Origin: Oscillospiraceae bacterium
Lineage (GTDB): Bacteria; Bacillota; Clostridia; Oscillospirales; Ruminococcaceae
Direction: 5' to 3'
Assembly (NCBI GenBank): GCA_017439985.1
Contig: JAFSIC010000023.1
Coordinates: 1-64,000 of the forward strand
DNA: 64,000 nucleotides
Notes under the pieces: model-generated
Told to the model about the DNA's origin: nothing
The model's input: the letters and a program-made list of their open reading frames with translations, nothing else
Databases searched by the model: none
In this document: positions 34,344-42,313 of the stretch, piece after piece
Layout of the letters: every line of letters begins with the position of its first letter
Numbering within the stretch: position 1 is the stretch's first letter
Position numbers and translations under genes: made by a program

Positions 34344-34383
34344 CTCCCCATATCAAACATTCTGCAATGATTTGAGGTTTCTT

Positions 34384-35415
34384 ATGTCAAATAATCAATT
34401 TCTCGATGATTGTCCTGATTTGCTTCGGGATTTCATCTTTTATATGAAAACGGTTCGCGGACGTTCCGCACGAACTGCCGATGGCTATTACATCGATTTA
34501 CGAACCTTTTTCCGTTACATCAAAGCGACCAAGCTTCTTGGTATCACACCGCATAATGACGATACCTTCAAAGCAATCAAAATTGCTGATCTCAGTGCAA
34601 AAGATATTTGTGCTGTTACCCTTTCCGATGTCTATGCGTATATCAATTTCTGTATGGATCAGCTCGGCAACCATGCGGCAGCTCAGGCACGAAAAGTCAG
34701 CAGCATTCGTTCCTTTTACAATTATCTGATCAAAGCCGGACATATCAATGAGAGTCCTGTGAAAAATCTGGACCTGCCTGCGCTGAAACGTGCTTTGCCG
34801 AAATATTTGACCTTAGATGAGTCTATGCAGCTTCTGGAGTCCGTAAAATCCAAGTTCACACAGCGAGACTACTGCATGATTACTTTAATGCTGAACTGTG
34901 GTATGCGCGTTTCTGAGCTGGTTGGAATTGACCTCCCGGATATTCGTGATGACACACTGAAACTCCTTGGTAAAGGCAATAAAGAGCGCATTGTATATCT
35001 CAATGATGCCTGCAAAATGGCTCTGGAAGAATATCTGAAAGTTCGCAAAGTTCCCGAAAACTGCTCCCGCGAGGATCGAAATGCACTGTTCCTTTCAAAT
35101 CGCGGAAAACGTTTGACAACACGCCGTGTCGAACAAATTGTCGAAACATCTTTGCAGCAGGCCGGTTTAGATGGCAAAGGGATCTCCCCTCATAAACTGC
35201 GTCATACGGCGGCCACTATTATGTTCCAGCATGGCGGCGTGGATATTCGCGTTTTGCAGGAAATTTTGGGGCACGAGAACCTTGGAACTACTGAAATTTA
35301 CACACACATTTCCAATCGACAGCTTCAGGATGCGGCTGTCAGCTCCCCATTATCCAAAATCAAACCAAAAAAAGTACAGACGATTCCCCCTGTTGATGAA
35401 ACAGAAGATAAATAG
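34384..35415 (+). CDS. XerC/XerD-like tyrosine recombinase
   Basis: A 343-residue tyrosine recombinase. The SAM-like N-terminal domain (about residues 1-115) is longer than in classical XerD. The catalytic set is complete: R in MRVSELVGID, K in GKGNKERIVYL, H-x-x-R in HKLRHTAAT, H in LGHENLG and Y in TTEIYTH. Probable chromosome-dimer recombinase acting at dif; it is located among housekeeping repair genes (radA, nth), not in a mobile element. ATG 34384 follows GAGG; a TTG at 34372 is also in frame. Confidence 0.88.
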   Translation: MSNNQFLDDCPDLLRDFIFYMKTVRGRSARTADGYYIDLRTFFRYIKATKLLGITPHNDDTFKAIKIADLSAKDICAVTLSDVYAYINFCMDQLGNHAAAQARKVSSIRSFYNYLIKAGHINESPVKNLDLPALKRALPKYLTLDESMQLLESVKSKFTQRDYCMITLMLNCGMRVSELVGIDLPDIRDDTLKLLGKGNKERIVYLNDACKMALEEYLKVRKVPENCSREDRNALFLSNRGKRLTTRRVEQIVETSLQQAGLDGKGISPHKLRHTAATIMFQHGGVDIRVLQEILGHENLGTTEIYTHISNRQLQDAAVSSPLSKIKPKKVQTIPPVDETEDK

Positions 35416-35430
35416 AAATGAGGTTATTTC

Positions 35431-36075
35431 ATGGAACTGAAAGATAAGGCCTTGCTTGCCGTAGAAGCTCTTGAAAAACAGTATCCTGATGCGATTTGTT
35501 CCTTGGTATACGAGCGCCCTTATGAGCTGCTGATTTCTACCCGCTTGGCTGCTCAGTGCACTGACGCCCGTGTTAATATCGTTACTGAGGTGCTGTTTGA
35601 TAAATATCGCTCTCTGGAGGACTTTGCAAACGCAGAACTTGCTGATGTAGAGAATATCGTGAAAAGCTGTGGTCTTTACAAAACCAAGGCGAAGGATATC
35701 ATCGCCATGTGTAAAATGCTGATCAGCGACTTTGACAGCACACTGCCGGATACGGTAGAAGAATTGATCAAATTACCGGGCATCGGCAGAAAAACAGCAA
35801 ATCTGGTGGTTGGCGACATTTATCATAAACCTGCTGTTGTGTGCGATACTCACTGTATTCGTATCACCAATCTGTTGGGCCTTACGAAGGGCAAAGACGC
35901 TTATAAAGTGGAAATGCAGCTGCGTCAGATTCTGCCAATGGACAGAGCCAACGATTTCTGCCATCGACTCGTACTTCATGGCCGTGATACCTGTGTTGCA
36001 AACCGTCCAAAATGTGCCTCCTGCTGTATGAAGGACTTCTGTGATCACGCAGCAGAATTGGAGACAAAAGAATAA
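35431..36075 (+). CDS. nth: Endonuclease III
   Basis: A 214-residue bifunctional glycosylase/AP lyase. The helix-hairpin-helix is LPGIGRKTANLVVG with the catalytic Lys; the catalytic Asp is in VCDTHCIR. The [4Fe-4S] motif C-x6-C-x2-C-x5-C is complete (CVANRPKCASCCMKDFC). It repairs oxidised pyrimidines. It starts 15 bases after the recombinase stop, so the two probably share a transcript. A hairpin follows. Confidence 0.95.
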   Translation: MELKDKALLAVEALEKQYPDAICSLVYERPYELLISTRLAAQCTDARVNIVTEVLFDKYRSLEDFANAELADVENIVKSCGLYKTKAKDIIAMCKMLISDFDSTLPDTVEELIKLPGIGRKTANLVVGDIYHKPAVVCDTHCIRITNLLGLTKGKDAYKVEMQLRQILPMDRANDFCHRLVLHGRDTCVANRPKCASCCMKDFCDHAAELETKE

Positions 36076-36100
36076 GCCCTGTGCTGGGCACAAGGCTTAT
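36072..36100 (-). terminator. Hairpin between nth and a small - strand gene
   Basis: ATAAGCC.TGTG-CTGGG-CACA.GGCTTAT. The - strand continues into TTCTTTTG, so it fits best as the terminator of the small gene ending at 36110. Confidence 0.45.
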
Positions 36101-36109
36101 AACAGATTG

Positions 36110-36238
36110 TTATCCTAACCAGTTTTGATAAAAGGCTATAGCCCCTAAAACGGCTCCGCCTCCCATACCAATGATGGTTGTTACAACTACTTTTGGATTC
36201 TCACGAAATAAATTATAAAATTCTTTTATTGCAGACAT
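36110..36238 (-). CDS. Small membrane protein (42 residues)
   Basis: A 42-residue open frame with ATG at 36238, stop at 36110 and an AGGGAAG ribosome site. It begins MSAIKEFYNLFRENPKV, then one hydrophobic helix (about residues 18-37, with GMGGGAVLG) and a short tail. Amphipathic start plus Gly-rich helix look like a genuine single-pass membrane peptide. It fills an otherwise empty gap and precedes a hairpin. Not recognised; function unknown. Confidence 0.5.
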   Translation of the reverse strand: MSAIKEFYNLFRENPKVVVTTIIGMGGGAVLGAIAFYQNWLG

Positions 36239-36250
36239 TGTTACACTTCC

Positions 36251-36670
36251 CTAAGTTTTACGAATCAGTTCGGTTTTGCATTTCGGACAGGAAATTTTAA
36301 TCTTCCCCTTCCCTTTCGGCACTCTCAGCGTCTGCTGACAGGTGGGGCAAGTAAAGTAACGGTGCGTTTTGCGGTCTCTCCATTTTGGCTGCAGCTGCTG
36401 GAACCAATGTTTGATTTTAAGGAAAAATCTGCTGATTTTTCGCCAGTATGGCATGAATTTCTGATTCTCCTGATAACGTGCTGTGGTGTTTCGTGAATAC
36501 ATACGGAAAATGCTGTATACCAGTAAAACAGTAGCAAGCACAGACAGGATGCCCAAACCCAACAGCGATGCAAGCAGGCTGCAGATCAGTGCGGTAACGG
36601 TTAAGAAAATCCCCAGCTGATCAACGCCGTAACGCCCTATCATAAATTGTTGTAATTTTTGCCGAAACAT
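36251..36670 (-). CDS. Membrane protein with C-terminal zinc ribbon
   Basis: A 139-residue protein. Two membrane helices (about residues 18-38 and 41-56) are followed by a basic linker and a zinc ribbon, CPTCQQTLRVPKGKGKIKISCPKC, near residues 107-130. This layout (VDQL near residues 16-19, GIFLTV) recurs in clostridia without known function. The small membrane peptide begins 12 bases after its stop, so the pair is likely co-transcribed. AAAGGAGCTTG precedes the start. Confidence 0.75.
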   Translation of the reverse strand: MFRQKLQQFMIGRYGVDQLGIFLTVTALICSLLASLLGLGILSVLATVLLVYSIFRMYSRNTTARYQENQKFMPYWRKISRFFLKIKHWFQQLQPKWRDRKTHRYFTCPTCQQTLRVPKGKGKIKISCPKCKTELIRKT

Positions 36671-36794
36671 AAATCAAGCTCCTTTGACTTGTAAAATTTT
36701 CATCTGTTAACAGTATAACACAGCCGAACGAATAAAAACAGCGTAAAACTTGGATTGTTTGTAAACAAAATTAAAATTGAAAGGAGTTTTCCAC

Positions 36795-37226
36795 ATGAAA
36801 GAAATGGACAAATATTCCTATCAGTGCGGCGTCATGGATGCATTTAATGAAGTTGTTCGCGCCGGCGTAAAGCGACTTGCTCTTGCTCATCCTTGTGATA
36901 CCAGAGAAGAACGAGATTCTTATTTGGATTATGCTCAGCAGCTTTGCGAAAAATACGGAAATCATATGTATGTTGAAAACGATTCCCTGCTGACGGATCT
37001 CTTCCCTATTTCTATGAACAAGGACAAGTTCAACATTGTATTTGCCCGTGACCCTAAAGATTTGGATCTCTATGTTGAGCTGCATGTTCGCAAACAAAAG
37101 CTGATCGAGCAAGGAAAATACTACGGTGCAGCAAGAAAAGAAATTGCGGTAGAGTTCGGACATCTCCTCTCCTATACCGATGAAGCCATTGAGCGCCTGA
37201 TCGCAGCGAATACAGAATTGGAATAA
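36795..37226 (+). CDS. Conserved protein of unknown function
   Basis: A 143-residue soluble, mostly helical protein, MKEMDKYSYQCGVMDAFNEVV at the N-terminus. ATG 36795 is chosen, nine bases after AAAGGAG. No motif I can name; a Cys at about 11 and 34 and a charged C-terminal helix are seen. It is followed by the tRNA-Thr promoter and seems monocistronic. Real by ribosome site, codon use and length. Confidence 0.72.
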   Translation: MKEMDKYSYQCGVMDAFNEVVRAGVKRLALAHPCDTREERDSYLDYAQQLCEKYGNHMYVENDSLLTDLFPISMNKDKFNIVFARDPKDLDLYVELHVRKQKLIEQGKYYGAARKEIAVEFGHLLSYTDEAIERLIAANTELE

Positions 37227-37240
37227 GAGACAGAAAGTTC

Positions 37241-37269
37241 TTGATTTTTCTGCTGATTTGTTTTATAAT
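37241..37269 (+). promoter_or_regulatory. Promoter of tRNA-Thr
   Basis: TTGATT (37241-37246), 17 bases, TATAAT (37264-37269); predicted transcript start about 12 bases before the tRNA. Confidence 0.8.
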
Positions 37270-37287
37270 ATTCAAGTCAGCATTGAT

Positions 37288-37363
37288 GCTTGTGTAGCAC
37301 AGTCGGTAGTGCAGCTCATTCGTAATGAGCAGGTCGCCCGTTCGAGCCGGGTCACAAGCTCCA
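37288..37363 (+). tRNA. tRNA-Thr (anticodon CGT), CCA encoded
   Basis: 76 bases with a perfect acceptor stem GCTTGTG/CACAAGC, D arm with GTCGGTAG, anticodon stem GCTCA/TGAGC around TT-CGT-AA (anticodon at 37321-37323), and T arm GCCCG-TTCGAGC-CGGGT. Discriminator base T, then encoded CCA (37361-37363). Reads ACG threonine codons. Confidence 0.96.
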
Positions 37364-37365
37364 AG

Positions 37366-37405
37366 AAAACTCCTGAAACAGGCTCGTCCTTTTCAGGAGT
37401 TTTTC
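37366..37405 (+). terminator. Terminator of tRNA-Thr
   Basis: AAAACTCCTGAAA pairs with TTTTCAGGAGTTTTT around an 11-base loop. Confidence 0.88.
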
Positions 37406-37435
37406 ACTATACACAGATTAAAGGAGACTGAAACA

Positions 37436-37618
37436 ATGGACAACAGTGTTTATGCTTTCCCATCATCTCGCGAAGAAGCTCTTGCCATGCTTTGGTTAGA
37501 GCATCAGGATTTAAGCGGTAAAACTCCGACCGAACTGCATGATATGTATTGGGCCGCAGTCAAAGAGATTCGCGCTGACTATGCCGCAAAACGAAAAAAC
37601 GGCTTTGTATTCCGCTAA
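37436..37618 (+). CDS. Small protein of unknown function (60 residues)
   Basis: A 60-residue protein, MDNSVYAFPSSREEALAMLW, with AAGGAGA nine bases before the ATG at 37436. Its stop overlaps the next start (TAATG), so it is coupled to the alpha/beta hydrolase. Helical, rich in Ala and charged residues; no motif recognised. The frame is open further upstream through the tRNA terminator, but no start there has a ribosome site. Confidence 0.7.
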   Translation: MDNSVYAFPSSREEALAMLWLEHQDLSGKTPTELHDMYWAAVKEIRADYAAKRKNGFVFR

Positions 37619-38421
37619 TGTTGTACCATGCAAAGAATGCCGTTCTTGATCTTAACGGCAATAAAATGAATTATCTCAGCTTTGGCAGCGGCAATAGAAA
37701 TCTTATCATTTTACCGGGCTTGGGCGATGGTTTGAAAACAGTGAAAGGGATGGCGCTCCCCTTCGCCTTTTTGTATCGAAGCTTAGCGAAAGATTTTAAG
37801 GTCTATGCATTCAGCCGTAAGGAAGCTCTGGAAGATACAGCCGGAACAAAAGAAATGGCGCAGGATGTAAAGCGCGCCATGGATCAACTGGGAATCGAGA
37901 GAGCATCGGTTCTCGGCGTTTCTATGGGCGGCATGATCGCACAGCATCTGGCTGCTCTGTACCCGGAGCGAATTGAGAAGCTGATTCTGACAGTAACGAT
38001 CCCCAAAAGCAATGAAATGCTGGACGAAATCATTCTTCGTTGGCTGGAACTGTCTGAACAGCGCAATATGAAACAGCTGCTCATCGATACCTCAGAACGC
38101 ACCTACACCGGCAAACAGCTGGAGCAGTATCGCCTCTGCTATCCTCTTTTAGCGCTCTATCCCAAGCCAAAAAGTTTCCGTCGCTTTCAAATCATGGCGC
38201 GTGCATGTATGACGCATGATGCCACTGATTTATTGAAACAAATCAGTGCGGAAACCCTGGTCATTGGTGCAGCAAAAGAACAAATCGTTGGCGTAGAAGG
38301 CTCTATCGAGCTTGCGGAGGCAATTCTGAATGCCCACTGCCACATTTATGAACAGTATGGACATGGTGTCTACGACGAAAGCAACGACTTCCAGAAACGG
38401 GTACTTGATTTCTTAAAATAG
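37618..38421 (+). CDS. Alpha/beta-fold hydrolase
   Basis: A 267-residue hydrolase: oxyanion loop LPGLGDG near residues 33-39, nucleophile elbow GVSMGG (Ser near residue 102), acidic residue in the 220s, and catalytic His in YGHGVYDE near the C-terminus. Substrate unknown; esterase or proline-iminopeptidase-like activities are typical of the fold. Translationally coupled to the small protein upstream. Confidence 0.88.
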   Translation: MLYHAKNAVLDLNGNKMNYLSFGSGNRNLIILPGLGDGLKTVKGMALPFAFLYRSLAKDFKVYAFSRKEALEDTAGTKEMAQDVKRAMDQLGIERASVLGVSMGGMIAQHLAALYPERIEKLILTVTIPKSNEMLDEIILRWLELSEQRNMKQLLIDTSERTYTGKQLEQYRLCYPLLALYPKPKSFRRFQIMARACMTHDATDLLKQISAETLVIGAAKEQIVGVEGSIELAEAILNAHCHIYEQYGHGVYDESNDFQKRVLDFLK

Positions 38422-38431
38422 CAAATTGCCC

Positions 38432-38460
38432 TTGCAAAGCATGATGGATTGTGTTATGAT
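38432..38460 (+). promoter_or_regulatory. Promoter of the NrdD-tail-like gene
   Basis: TTGCAA (38432-38437), 17 bases, TATGAT (38455-38460). Confidence 0.7.
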
Positions 38461-38516
38461 GAAGATACAATAATATCCCGAAAAGGTATACTTTCCGACA
38501 GATTGGAGTGTTGAGT

Positions 38517-38795
38517 ATGTCAAATGTTTTGGATTTGGTAACCGTTAAAAATGGCGAACTGTCTCAGGAAGAAATTCTGGCTTATGTAGCTCACGTGGAA
38601 AAAGAAAACCCAAACCGTTCCATTGAAGCTCTTACCATCGAACTGGATGGCGAATTCGTGAATCTCTCCTATACATTAAAACCAGTTCCGTTTGAGCGTA
38701 TCCGTCGTATTACCGGTTATTTGGTTGGCACGATGGACCACTGGAATGACGCAAAACGCGCGGAAGAACGTGACCGAGTGAAACATTCCCTGTAA
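38517..38795 (+). CDS. Stand-alone protein resembling the C-terminus of anaerobic ribonucleotide reductase NrdD
   Basis: A 92-residue protein. Its last 30 residues (RRITGYLVGTMDHWNDAKRAEERDRVKH in part) resemble the end of class III ribonucleotide reductase, where E. coli NrdD has RTCGYL ... FNAGKQEEVKRRVKH; here the Cys of CGYL is Thr. The N-terminal 60 residues are not NrdD-like. No glycyl-radical RGY loop or zinc site is present, so it is not a reductase. Such small proteins are often named anaerobic ribonucleoside-triphosphate reductase in databases. ATG 38517 follows TTGGAG. Own promoter and terminator; role unknown. Confidence 0.65.
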   Translation: MSNVLDLVTVKNGELSQEEILAYVAHVEKENPNRSIEALTIELDGEFVNLSYTLKPVPFERIRRITGYLVGTMDHWNDAKRAEERDRVKHSL

Positions 38796-38797
38796 AT

Positions 38798-38836
38798 CAA
38801 AAGAGCCTTCTGAGAACTCTCAGAGGGCTCTTTTTC
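38798..38836. terminator. Bidirectional terminator
   Basis: AAAAGAGCCTTCTGAGA-ACT-CTCAGAGGGCTCTTTTT, one mismatch; ends the NrdD-tail gene (+) and the acetyltransferase gene (-). Confidence 0.88.
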
Positions 38837-39399
38837 TATGCAGTTTCTTCCGGGAACCAACCCATCTCCAAGCGAACTTCTTTGCGTTCCAGGTCTTTAT
38901 TGTTGTAGCAGCAAGCATCAAAGCCGATGAGCGTCAATCCTTTGTGCAAATAAAAATCCACCGCATTGACATTGCAGGACTGTGTTTCGAGCATCAGGGT
39001 GCGGTATTTTTTCTTTCTCACATAGTCCTTTGCAAAGTCCATGAGTTTTCCACCAAGTCCCTGCTTCTGATAATCAGGATGGACCCAAAGTTCTGTCATA
39101 CGCAGACGATTGGACCAGCTTTCGGGACAAAGCTCCATGGCCGCGATCAGCTTGCCTTCGTGAAGGATGCCGTAGGCTTCGGCGTCCACCCAATGGTCCT
39201 GATACAAACTGTCCGGAAAATCATACGTTTCCGAACGGATGACCAATGGCTCAAGAAATTCGCGAAGCTGGATATTCACAGAAAATCCTTGTTTTTGACG
39301 CTGGACCTCCACATCATAATAGGTCGAAGTTACATAGTCCATCAGCAAGATGGTTCCCTTCCATTGTTCTTTCGGCAGAAATCCGATATCAAAACTCAT
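38836..39399 (-). CDS. GNAT-family N-acetyltransferase
   Basis: A 187-residue acetyltransferase: MTELWVHPDYQKQGLGGKLMDF (near residues 101-122) carries the QxxGxG acetyl-CoA loop, and AVDFYLHKGLTLIGFD the C-terminal strand. ATG 39399 follows GGAGATAT; an upstream in-frame ATG at 39417 lies inside the preceding gene. It overlaps the 3' end of the methionine sulfoxide reductase gene region by abutting it (one base apart), so they form one transcript. Substrate unknown. Confidence 0.88.
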   Translation of the reverse strand: MSFDIGFLPKEQWKGTILLMDYVTSTYYDVEVQRQKQGFSVNIQLREFLEPLVIRSETYDFPDSLYQDHWVDAEAYGILHEGKLIAAMELCPESWSNRLRMTELWVHPDYQKQGLGGKLMDFAKDYVRKKKYRTLMLETQSCNVNAVDFYLHKGLTLIGFDACCYNNKDLERKEVRLEMGWFPEETA

Positions 39400-39400
39400 G

Positions 39401-39925
39401 TTAATATCTCCAGTCACACTGCTCCTCCAGATGAGCGCAGATCAGTTCCATATATTTTTGTTCGGTTTCATGGAAACGATCAAAGTCGGCGCTGTCAATA
39501 TCTAAAACAGCGATTACTGTTCCATTGTGGTGGATCGGAACAACGATTTCGGAGCTGGATGCACTGTCGCACGCAATATGCCCCGGAAACTCATGTACAT
39601 TTGGAACCAGCTGAGTTTTATCTTCAGCCACAGCGGTACCGCACACTCCTTTGCCAACAGCAATTCTGCGGCAAGCAGATTTGCCCTGGAAAGGACCGAG
39701 AACCAGTTCTCCGTCACGCATGAGATAGAAGCCGCACCAGCTGATATTGCTCAAATACTGCCACAGCAGAGCTGCTGTATTGGACAGATTGCAGACGGTG
39801 TCACTTTCACCGAGAGTCAGCGCTTTCACACGTGCCAAAGCCAGTTTGCACTGTTCTTCGTCATTGGCATGATCCAATCCCCAACCACTGAAACCGGTTG
39901 GAACTTTTGTTGTTTTTTCTTCCAT
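39401..39925 (-). CDS. msrC: Free methionine-(R)-sulfoxide reductase (GAF domain)
   Basis: A 174-residue GAF-domain protein. Three cysteines, C85 (GKSAC), C95 (KGVCG) and C119 (HIACD), have exactly the spacing of the catalytic C84/C94/C118 of E. coli fRMsr. It reduces free methionine-R-sulfoxide, an oxidative-damage repair function useful to an anaerobe under air stress. It precedes the acetyltransferase in the same transcript. The pyrophosphatase-like gene lies 12 bases upstream. Confidence 0.92.
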   Translation of the reverse strand: MEEKTTKVPTGFSGWGLDHANDEEQCKLALARVKALTLGESDTVCNLSNTAALLWQYLSNISWCGFYLMRDGELVLGPFQGKSACRRIAVGKGVCGTAVAEDKTQLVPNVHEFPGHIACDSASSSEIVVPIHHNGTVIAVLDIDSADFDRFHETEQKYMELICAHLEEQCDWRY

Positions 39926-39937
39926 TATTTCTCCCCC

Positions 39938-40297
39938 TTATTTCTGATCTCTGCGAATCAGAAGTCCCTTCATGTACGGCGATTCGTTATGAGTCTGATA
40001 CACCAGCTGTTTTTCTTCCTCGGTACAGCCGATAAGAATCTTGATTTCGGAGTCCTTTTTCATACGGTCGACAATACACATAACAGCATCGATTTGTTTT
40101 CGATCATCACTGCCTATCCAAACATCGATTCCCGCACCATCCATGGATCTCGTATCTTTCAGATAGCCGTAATCTACAGGATAGATAAAACTTGAAAAGC
40201 GTGGATGGGCCGTCCCCTTCGGTCGGTCGATGATAATTTCAGAACCTGCTACAAGTTCCTCTAAGGCACTCCAAAATTCAGCATTCATAACTTTCAT
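39938..40297 (-). CDS. Inorganic pyrophosphatase-like protein
   Basis: About 119 residues with SEIIIDRPKGTAHP near the N-terminus, YPVDYGYLKDT and DGAGIDVWIGS, the pattern of family-I pyrophosphatases (E-K-R and D-x-D positions), though it is shorter than the usual 160-180 residues and lacks the last part of that fold. Start uncertain: ATG 40297 or 40288. It heads the msrC/acetyltransferase group; a terminator of the transketolase genes lies just upstream. Substrate could be pyrophosphate or a related phosphoanhydride. Confidence 0.7.
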   Translation of the reverse strand: MKVMNAEFWSALEELVAGSEIIIDRPKGTAHPRFSSFIYPVDYGYLKDTRSMDGAGIDVWIGSDDRKQIDAVMCIVDRMKKDSEIKILIGCTEEEKQLVYQTHNESPYMKGLLIRRDQK

Positions 40298-40307
40298 CAC
40301 TTTCTTA

Positions 40308-40342
40308 GTAAAAGAGCCTCTGAGGGATTCAGAGGCTCTTAC
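40308..40342 (-). terminator. Terminator after the transketolase genes
   Basis: On the - strand TAAGAGCCTCTGA-ATCCC-TCAGAGGCTCTTTTA follows six bases after the stop at 40348. Confidence 0.85.
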
Positions 40343-40347
40343 AATCA

Positions 40348-41292
40348 CTATTTGTTCAGCATTTTCTTTGCTTCTTCAACGATATTAGCTGCGCGCAGAC
40401 CAAATTCAGTGATCAGGTCGCCGCCAGGACCGGAATGGCCGAATACGTCCTGAACACCCATTTTAACAACAGGTACAGGGCATTTTGCACTTACAACATC
40501 ACAAACAGCAGAGCCCAGACCGCCAATTACGGAATGTTCTTCGATGGTGATGATCTTGCCGGTTTCTTCAGCAGCTTTTACGATCAGCTCTTCATCCAGA
40601 GGTTTGATGGTGTGGATGTTGATGATGCGAGCATCGATGCCTTCAGCAGCCAGTTTTTCGCCGGCTTCTACAGCTTCAGCAACCATCAGACCGGTAGCTA
40701 CGATAGTAATGTCTTTACCGTCGCGCAGAACGATACCTTTGCCCAGCTCGAATTTGTAATCTGGGTGATCATTGATTACAGGAACAGCCATACGACCGAA
40801 ACGCAGGTAAACAGGACCAACGTGTTCGATTGCAGCTTTTACAGCAGCCTTTGCTTCTACGTCATCAGCTGGGTTGATAACAACCATACCAGGGATGGTT
40901 CTCATCAGAGCGATGTCTTCGTTGCACTGATGGGTTGCACCGTCTTCACCTACAGAGATACCTGCATGAGTAGCGCCGATTTTTACGTTAGCATGTGGGT
41001 AACCAACAGAGTTACGGATCTGTTCGAATGCACGACCTGCTGCGAACATTGCGAAAGAGCTTGCAAATGGGATCATACCGCAGGAAGCAAGACCTGCTGC
41101 GATACCAACCATGTTTGCTTCTGCGATACCGCAGTCGATGTGACGTTCTGGGCAAGCTTTTTTGAAGGTTGCGGTTTTGGTCGCACCTGCAAGGTCAGCA
41201 TCCAGAACAACCAGATTTGGATATTCATTTGCCAGAGCAGCCAGAGCATTACCATAGCTGTCTCTTGTTGCGATTTTTTTAATGTCTGCCAT
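40348..41292 (-). CDS. Transketolase, C-terminal subunit
   Basis: A 314-residue protein covering the pyrimidine-binding and C-terminal domains of transketolase. Visible marks: DADLAGATKT near the N-terminus, GIAEANMVGIAAGLA, and the HSVIGGLGSAV segment of the C-terminal domain. Together with the next protein it forms a split transketolase of the pentose-phosphate pathway, common in Firmicutes and archaea. It starts two bases after the N-terminal subunit gene ends. Confidence 0.94.
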   Translation of the reverse strand: MADIKKIATRDSYGNALAALANEYPNLVVLDADLAGATKTATFKKACPERHIDCGIAEANMVGIAAGLASCGMIPFASSFAMFAAGRAFEQIRNSVGYPHANVKIGATHAGISVGEDGATHQCNEDIALMRTIPGMVVINPADDVEAKAAVKAAIEHVGPVYLRFGRMAVPVINDHPDYKFELGKGIVLRDGKDITIVATGLMVAEAVEAGEKLAAEGIDARIINIHTIKPLDEELIVKAAEETGKIITIEEHSVIGGLGSAVCDVVSAKCPVPVVKMGVQDVFGHSGPGGDLITEFGLRAANIVEEAKKMLNK

Positions 41293-41294
41293 GA

Positions 41295-42137
41295 TTATGC
41301 CTCCAGTTCTGCCAGAATTTTATTCAGATCAGCCATTGCGATTTCGTACTGTTCGTCGTTAGGAGCAGTGCCGTGCCAGGAAGCCAGATTTTCCATGAAG
41401 GAAACGCCTTTGCCTTTTACGGTTTTTGCTACGATTGCAGTTGGCATACCTTTTACGGTTTTTGCTTCTTCAAAAGCAGCAGCGATCTCATCCAGATTAT
41501 GACCATCGATGTTGATCACATGGAAGTTGAACGCTTTGAATTTTTCGTCGATTGGGTATGGAGAGCATACGTCAGCGATGTTGCCGTCGATCTGCAGACC
41601 GTTGTTGTCAACGATAACAACCAGATTGTCCAGTTTGTTATGACCTGCAAACATAGCAGCTTCCCAAACCTGACCTTCCTGAATTTCACCGTCACCCAGC
41701 AGAGTGTACACACGGAAATCTTTATTCATCAGTTTTGCAGCTTTTGCCATACCGCAAGCGGTAGAGATACCCTGACCGAGAGAACCGGTGGTCATATCAA
41801 CGCCAGGGATTTTTTTCATATCAGGATGACCCTGCAGGCGGGAACCGATTTTTCTCAGGGTTTTCAGTTCTTCTACTGGGAAGAAACCACGGTGTGCCAA
41901 AGTAGAGTAAAGACCTGGAGCGATATGGCCTTTAGAAAGAACAAAACGGTCGCGGTCGTCTTTCTTTGGATCCTGTGGGTCAACGTTCATTTCCTGGAAG
42001 TACAGGTAAGTCAAGATGTCTGCAGCAGACAGAGAACCGCCTGGATGACCGGATTTTGCAGAATGTACGGCAGTAACAGCGCCCATACGGATTTTGCAAG
42101 CAGTCATAGACAGCTCTTTTTTCAGTGTCTGGTTCAT
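41295..42137 (-). CDS. Transketolase, N-terminal subunit
   Basis: A 280-residue thiamine-diphosphate domain. The TPP motif starts at LLGDGEIQEGQVWEAAMFA and ends at IVDNNGLQ; GHPGGSLSAADIL gives the conserved His region near residue 30. It pairs with the C-terminal subunit immediately downstream. Transfers two-carbon units between sugar phosphates. AAGGAGGACGT is the ribosome site and a good promoter is visible upstream. Confidence 0.95.
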   Translation of the reverse strand: MNQTLKKELSMTACKIRMGAVTAVHSAKSGHPGGSLSAADILTYLYFQEMNVDPQDPKKDDRDRFVLSKGHIAPGLYSTLAHRGFFPVEELKTLRKIGSRLQGHPDMKKIPGVDMTTGSLGQGISTACGMAKAAKLMNKDFRVYTLLGDGEIQEGQVWEAAMFAGHNKLDNLVVIVDNNGLQIDGNIADVCSPYPIDEKFKAFNFHVINIDGHNLDEIAAAFEEAKTVKGMPTAIVAKTVKGKGVSFMENLASWHGTAPNDEQYEIAMADLNKILAELEA

Positions 42138-42209
42138 GGTACGTCCTCCTTATGTTTTGTATTGGAAGCAAGAACACAAAAACTCACTTCCATTTTCATA
42201 GACATATTT

Positions 42210-42238
42210 AGTATAGCACTTTCTGATGATAGATTCAA
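42210..42238 (-). promoter_or_regulatory. Sigma-A promoter of the transketolase genes
   Basis: On the - strand TTGAAT, 17 bases, TATACT; about 65 bases before the start codon at 42137. Confidence 0.75.
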
Positions 42239-42268
42239 GTTTTTATCACACAAAATTGTATGATGTGC

Positions 42269-42304
42269 AAAAAAGGTCTGCAGACAAATTGTTCTGCAGA
42301 CCCT
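42269..42304 (-). terminator. Terminator of the ileS-lspA-rluD group
   Basis: GGTCTGCAG-ACAAATTGTT-CTGCAGACC with a T tract on the - strand, just after the stop at 42314. Confidence 0.85.
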
Positions 42305-42313
42305 TTCGATGTT

